This document shows, in pieces, positions 4,758 to 6,208 of a DNA stretch of 6,208 bases; the first letter of the stretch is position 1, and every line of letters starts with the position of its first letter. The stretch covers positions 1 through 6,208 of the forward strand of contig NZ_CAMLHF010000260.1 in the NCBI RefSeq assembly GCF_946479715.1, in the 5' to 3' direction. The notes under the pieces are model-generated. The model did no database searches, was not told the origin of the DNA, and worked only from the letters and a program-made list of their open reading frames with translations. Both the position numbers and the translations under genes were made by a program. Origin of the DNA: an uncultured Pedobacter sp. (GTDB taxonomy: Bacteria; Bacteroidota; Bacteroidia; Sphingobacteriales; Sphingobacteriaceae).

Positions 4758-6208
4758 TTAAGATTCTTGAAGTTTGTGAGAGAATTTCAGTATGATAAAC
4801 TCAGCCGGACGTACCACTGCCATACCAATTTCAATATTCATTCTGCCTTCCAATATGTCAAGCGCGGTCATGGTTACACCCAGTCCAACTCTAACAAAGA
4901 ATGCATGCTCCGGTTTAGCACCTGCAAGCGCCCCTGCTCTCCATTGCTTAATTAAGAAGTTTTCGATCATAGCCCTTACCCTAACCCAGGTATTGGCGTC
5001 GTTTGGTTCAAAAACAACCCATTCAGTCCCCTTTTTAATGGATTCTTCTGCAAAGATGAAGAATCGACGAACTGGTACATAACGCCATTCATTATCATTT
5101 CCGGCTAAGGTTCTCGCTCCCCAAACCATTACCCCTTTACCTGTAAAATACCTTATCGCATTTATTGATTTACCTGATGTTGGATCAACATTTAGTGACA
5201 TTTGATCCTGATGAGATATCTTTAATGATGCAGCATTTACATAAGATAGTGAAACATTGGCGGGTGCTTTCCAAACACCTCTTGAGCTATCAACAGCAGC
5301 GTAGATACCTGCAACTGCTGTTGAAGGTGGCATAACAATGGTTATTTTCTGGAGCTGGAGCTTGATAACGTTGTATAGCTCTGTATTGCCTGTAACTTCT
5401 GGTGGGGTAACAGGTGATGTTGGTACGGTTGCAGGGGGTTTCTGAAGATTAAGACCTGTTTTTATTGATTCTTTTAAAGTAGAAAGCGGATTTAGAATAC
5501 TTGCCAGACTAATATTTCCCGGATCACTAGCAGGAGTTTCGACAGTTTGAGTGGTTGTTACTCCTCCAACAACGGTTTTGTAAATTACGTTTACGTCACT
5601 GTCTTCAAATCGATAGTTTAATATAGTTTCCAGATAAGGGAAATAAGCAGCTCCGTATTTTATCAAATCCAGATTACTGCCCAGGGTTGCGGCATTTCTA
5701 AAATCATCTGCTGAGCTGTTAATGTCGTTAGGCGTTCCCTTTTGCTGTATTACATCAATAATGGTAAATCTATCCTGAAGCAGGAAACATTGATTTAGTG
5801 CCTGATTAATCAGCGAATAATAGCTTGATGAATCCAAAGAAGGTCCATCTGGGAAAAGCAGTAAAGTAGGCTCATCAACTTTCGCTATTGCAGCTAAACC
5901 ATCTTGAAGTTTTTGTGATACAATATCAGCATCAGAAGGAGCTGAAGAAGGATACTGGCCGACTGATACTATGTAGCACGGACCTCCTCCATTGGCGAAA
6001 TACATCTGCAGCCCATAGTATAGTTTGAACCTTGAACTCGTTGCGGCTGCCTTATCAATAGAGATTGTTCTTGCAACAGAAGAATCACTATTGGTAGTGT
6101 CTGTAATGGTGACAGTAAATGCTGTTTCCTTCTGGGCCAGACCAAACAATTGTTCATATTCTAGCAATGAACTAATTCGCTGGGGTAACAGCGTAAGATC
6201 TTTACCAT
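4758..6208 (-). CDS. Contractile sheath protein (Afp2/3/4-like), N-terminus beyond window
   Basis: The frame is open from the right edge to TAA (4760-4758), giving 482 visible residues. A TTG at 6167-6165 can be read as a start but is internal: the codons before it stay open to the edge and read GKDLTLLPQRISSLLEYEQLFG, which continues the usual 'xxITSLLEYEQYFG' part of eCIS sheaths. The N-terminal strand that links neighbouring subunits is therefore outside. The C-terminal core is highly characteristic: GVWKAPANVSL, RYFTGKGVMVWGARTLAGND, NEWRYVPVRRFFIFAEESIK, EWVVFEPND, FLIKQWRAGALAGAKPEHAF, and DILEGRMNIEIGMAVVRPAE near the end. Between YFPYLETILNYRF and VIKLQLQKITIVMPP lies a region of about 75 residues, rich in Thr, Ser and Pro, that looks like a surface insertion. 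The subunits form the outer helical sheath that contracts. Afp-type loci usually have more than one sheath gene, so a paralogue may lie upstream. Confidence 0.96.
   Translation of the reverse strand, partial: GKDLTLLPQRISSLLEYEQLFGLAQKETAFTVTITDTTNSDSSVARTISIDKAAATSSRFKLYYGLQMYFANGGGPCYIVSVGQYPSSAPSDADIVSQKLQDGLAAIAKVDEPTLLLFPDGPSLDSSSYYSLINQALNQCFLLQDRFTIIDVIQQKGTPNDINSSADDFRNAATLGSNLDLIKYGAAYFPYLETILNYRFEDSDVNVIYKTVVGGVTTTQTVETPASDPGNISLASILNPLSTLKESIKTGLNLQKPPATVPTSPVTPPEVTGNTELYNVIKLQLQKITIVMPPSTAVAGIYAAVDSSRGVWKAPANVSLSYVNAASLKISHQDQMSLNVDPTSGKSINAIRYFTGKGVMVWGARTLAGNDNEWRYVPVRRFFIFAEESIKKGTEWVVFEPNDANTWVRVRAMIENFLIKQWRAGALAGAKPEHAFFVRVGLGVTMTALDILEGRMNIEIGMAVVRPAEFIILKFSHKLQES
5375..5600 (-). 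other. Variable, proline-rich insertion within the sheath protein
   Basis: Inside the sheath gene this segment encodes low-complexity sequence: TTTQTVETPASDPGN, then an amphipathic stretch LASILNPLSTLKESIKTGLN, then LQKPPATVPTSPVTPPEV. It separates two parts of the conserved core, YLETILNYRF before and YNVIKLQLQKITIV after. Its composition suggests a surface-exposed loop or small extra domain. Boundaries are approximate and drawn by eye. Confidence 0.5.

Noticed and set aside
4767..5082. Two overlapping plus-strand ORFs (62 and 96 codons)
   Set aside because: Both are antisense to the most conserved part of the sheath gene and are shadows of its codons.
5969..6157. Minus-strand ORF of 62 codons in another frame
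   Set aside because: It is fully contained in the sheath gene, whose frame is conserved across this stretch.
1..6208. Ordinary myophage prophage tail
   Set aside because: No tape-measure, capsid, terminase, integrase or tail-fibre gene is visible. The tandem tube paralogues with DUF5908-type and Afp7-like proteins fit an injection system, although only about 6 kb can be seen.

Overview
The window carries one strand of tightly packed genes, all read on the minus strand, that encode the central part of a phage-tail-like contractile injection system of the extracellular (eCIS) / Afp-PVC-MAC / T6SS subtype iv lineage. Transcription runs from right to left. The order is: contractile sheath (N-terminus cut off at the right edge), inner tube subunit, second tube paralogue (Afp5-like tube initiator), a 54-residue DUF5908-type protein, a LysM-domain baseplate hub protein (Afp7-like), a VgrG/gp27-gp5-type spike (Afp8-like), an 83-residue helical protein, a gp25-like baseplate protein (Afp9-like), and the first 80 residues of a large baseplate protein (probably Afp11/gpJ-like) that runs off the left edge.

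The organism is most likely a member of the Bacteroidota. The DNA is AT-rich. Most start codons are preceded by A/T-rich sequence rather than a strong Shine-Dalgarno. The protein forms are those I associate with Bacteroidota eCIS loci: the DUF5908 mini-protein, the tube N-terminus MATYPLPKFHFQVDWGG and the sheath C-terminal core. This is family recognition from memory, not a search.

The genes are separated by 37, 11, 3, 2, 7, 2, 34 and -4 bases. There is no visible terminator or promoter, so the window looks like the middle of one operon. No gap exceeds 37 bases. Functionally, the sheath surrounds the tube and contracts. The tube sits on the initiator, hub and LysM protein, the trimeric spike caps the tube, and gp25 and the large baseplate protein form the wedge that triggers contraction.

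The most interesting points are: a spike whose own C-terminus carries a His-x-His pair and a proline-rich tail while no PAAR gene is present, with an unrecognised helical protein in the slot where PAAR often lies; the Gly/Ala/Ser-rich tail on the second tube protein; a proline-rich insertion in the sheath; and a DUF5908-type gene that is easily missed because of its size. The window cannot show whether particles are released, anchored or intracellular, and it contains no recognisable toxin cargo.
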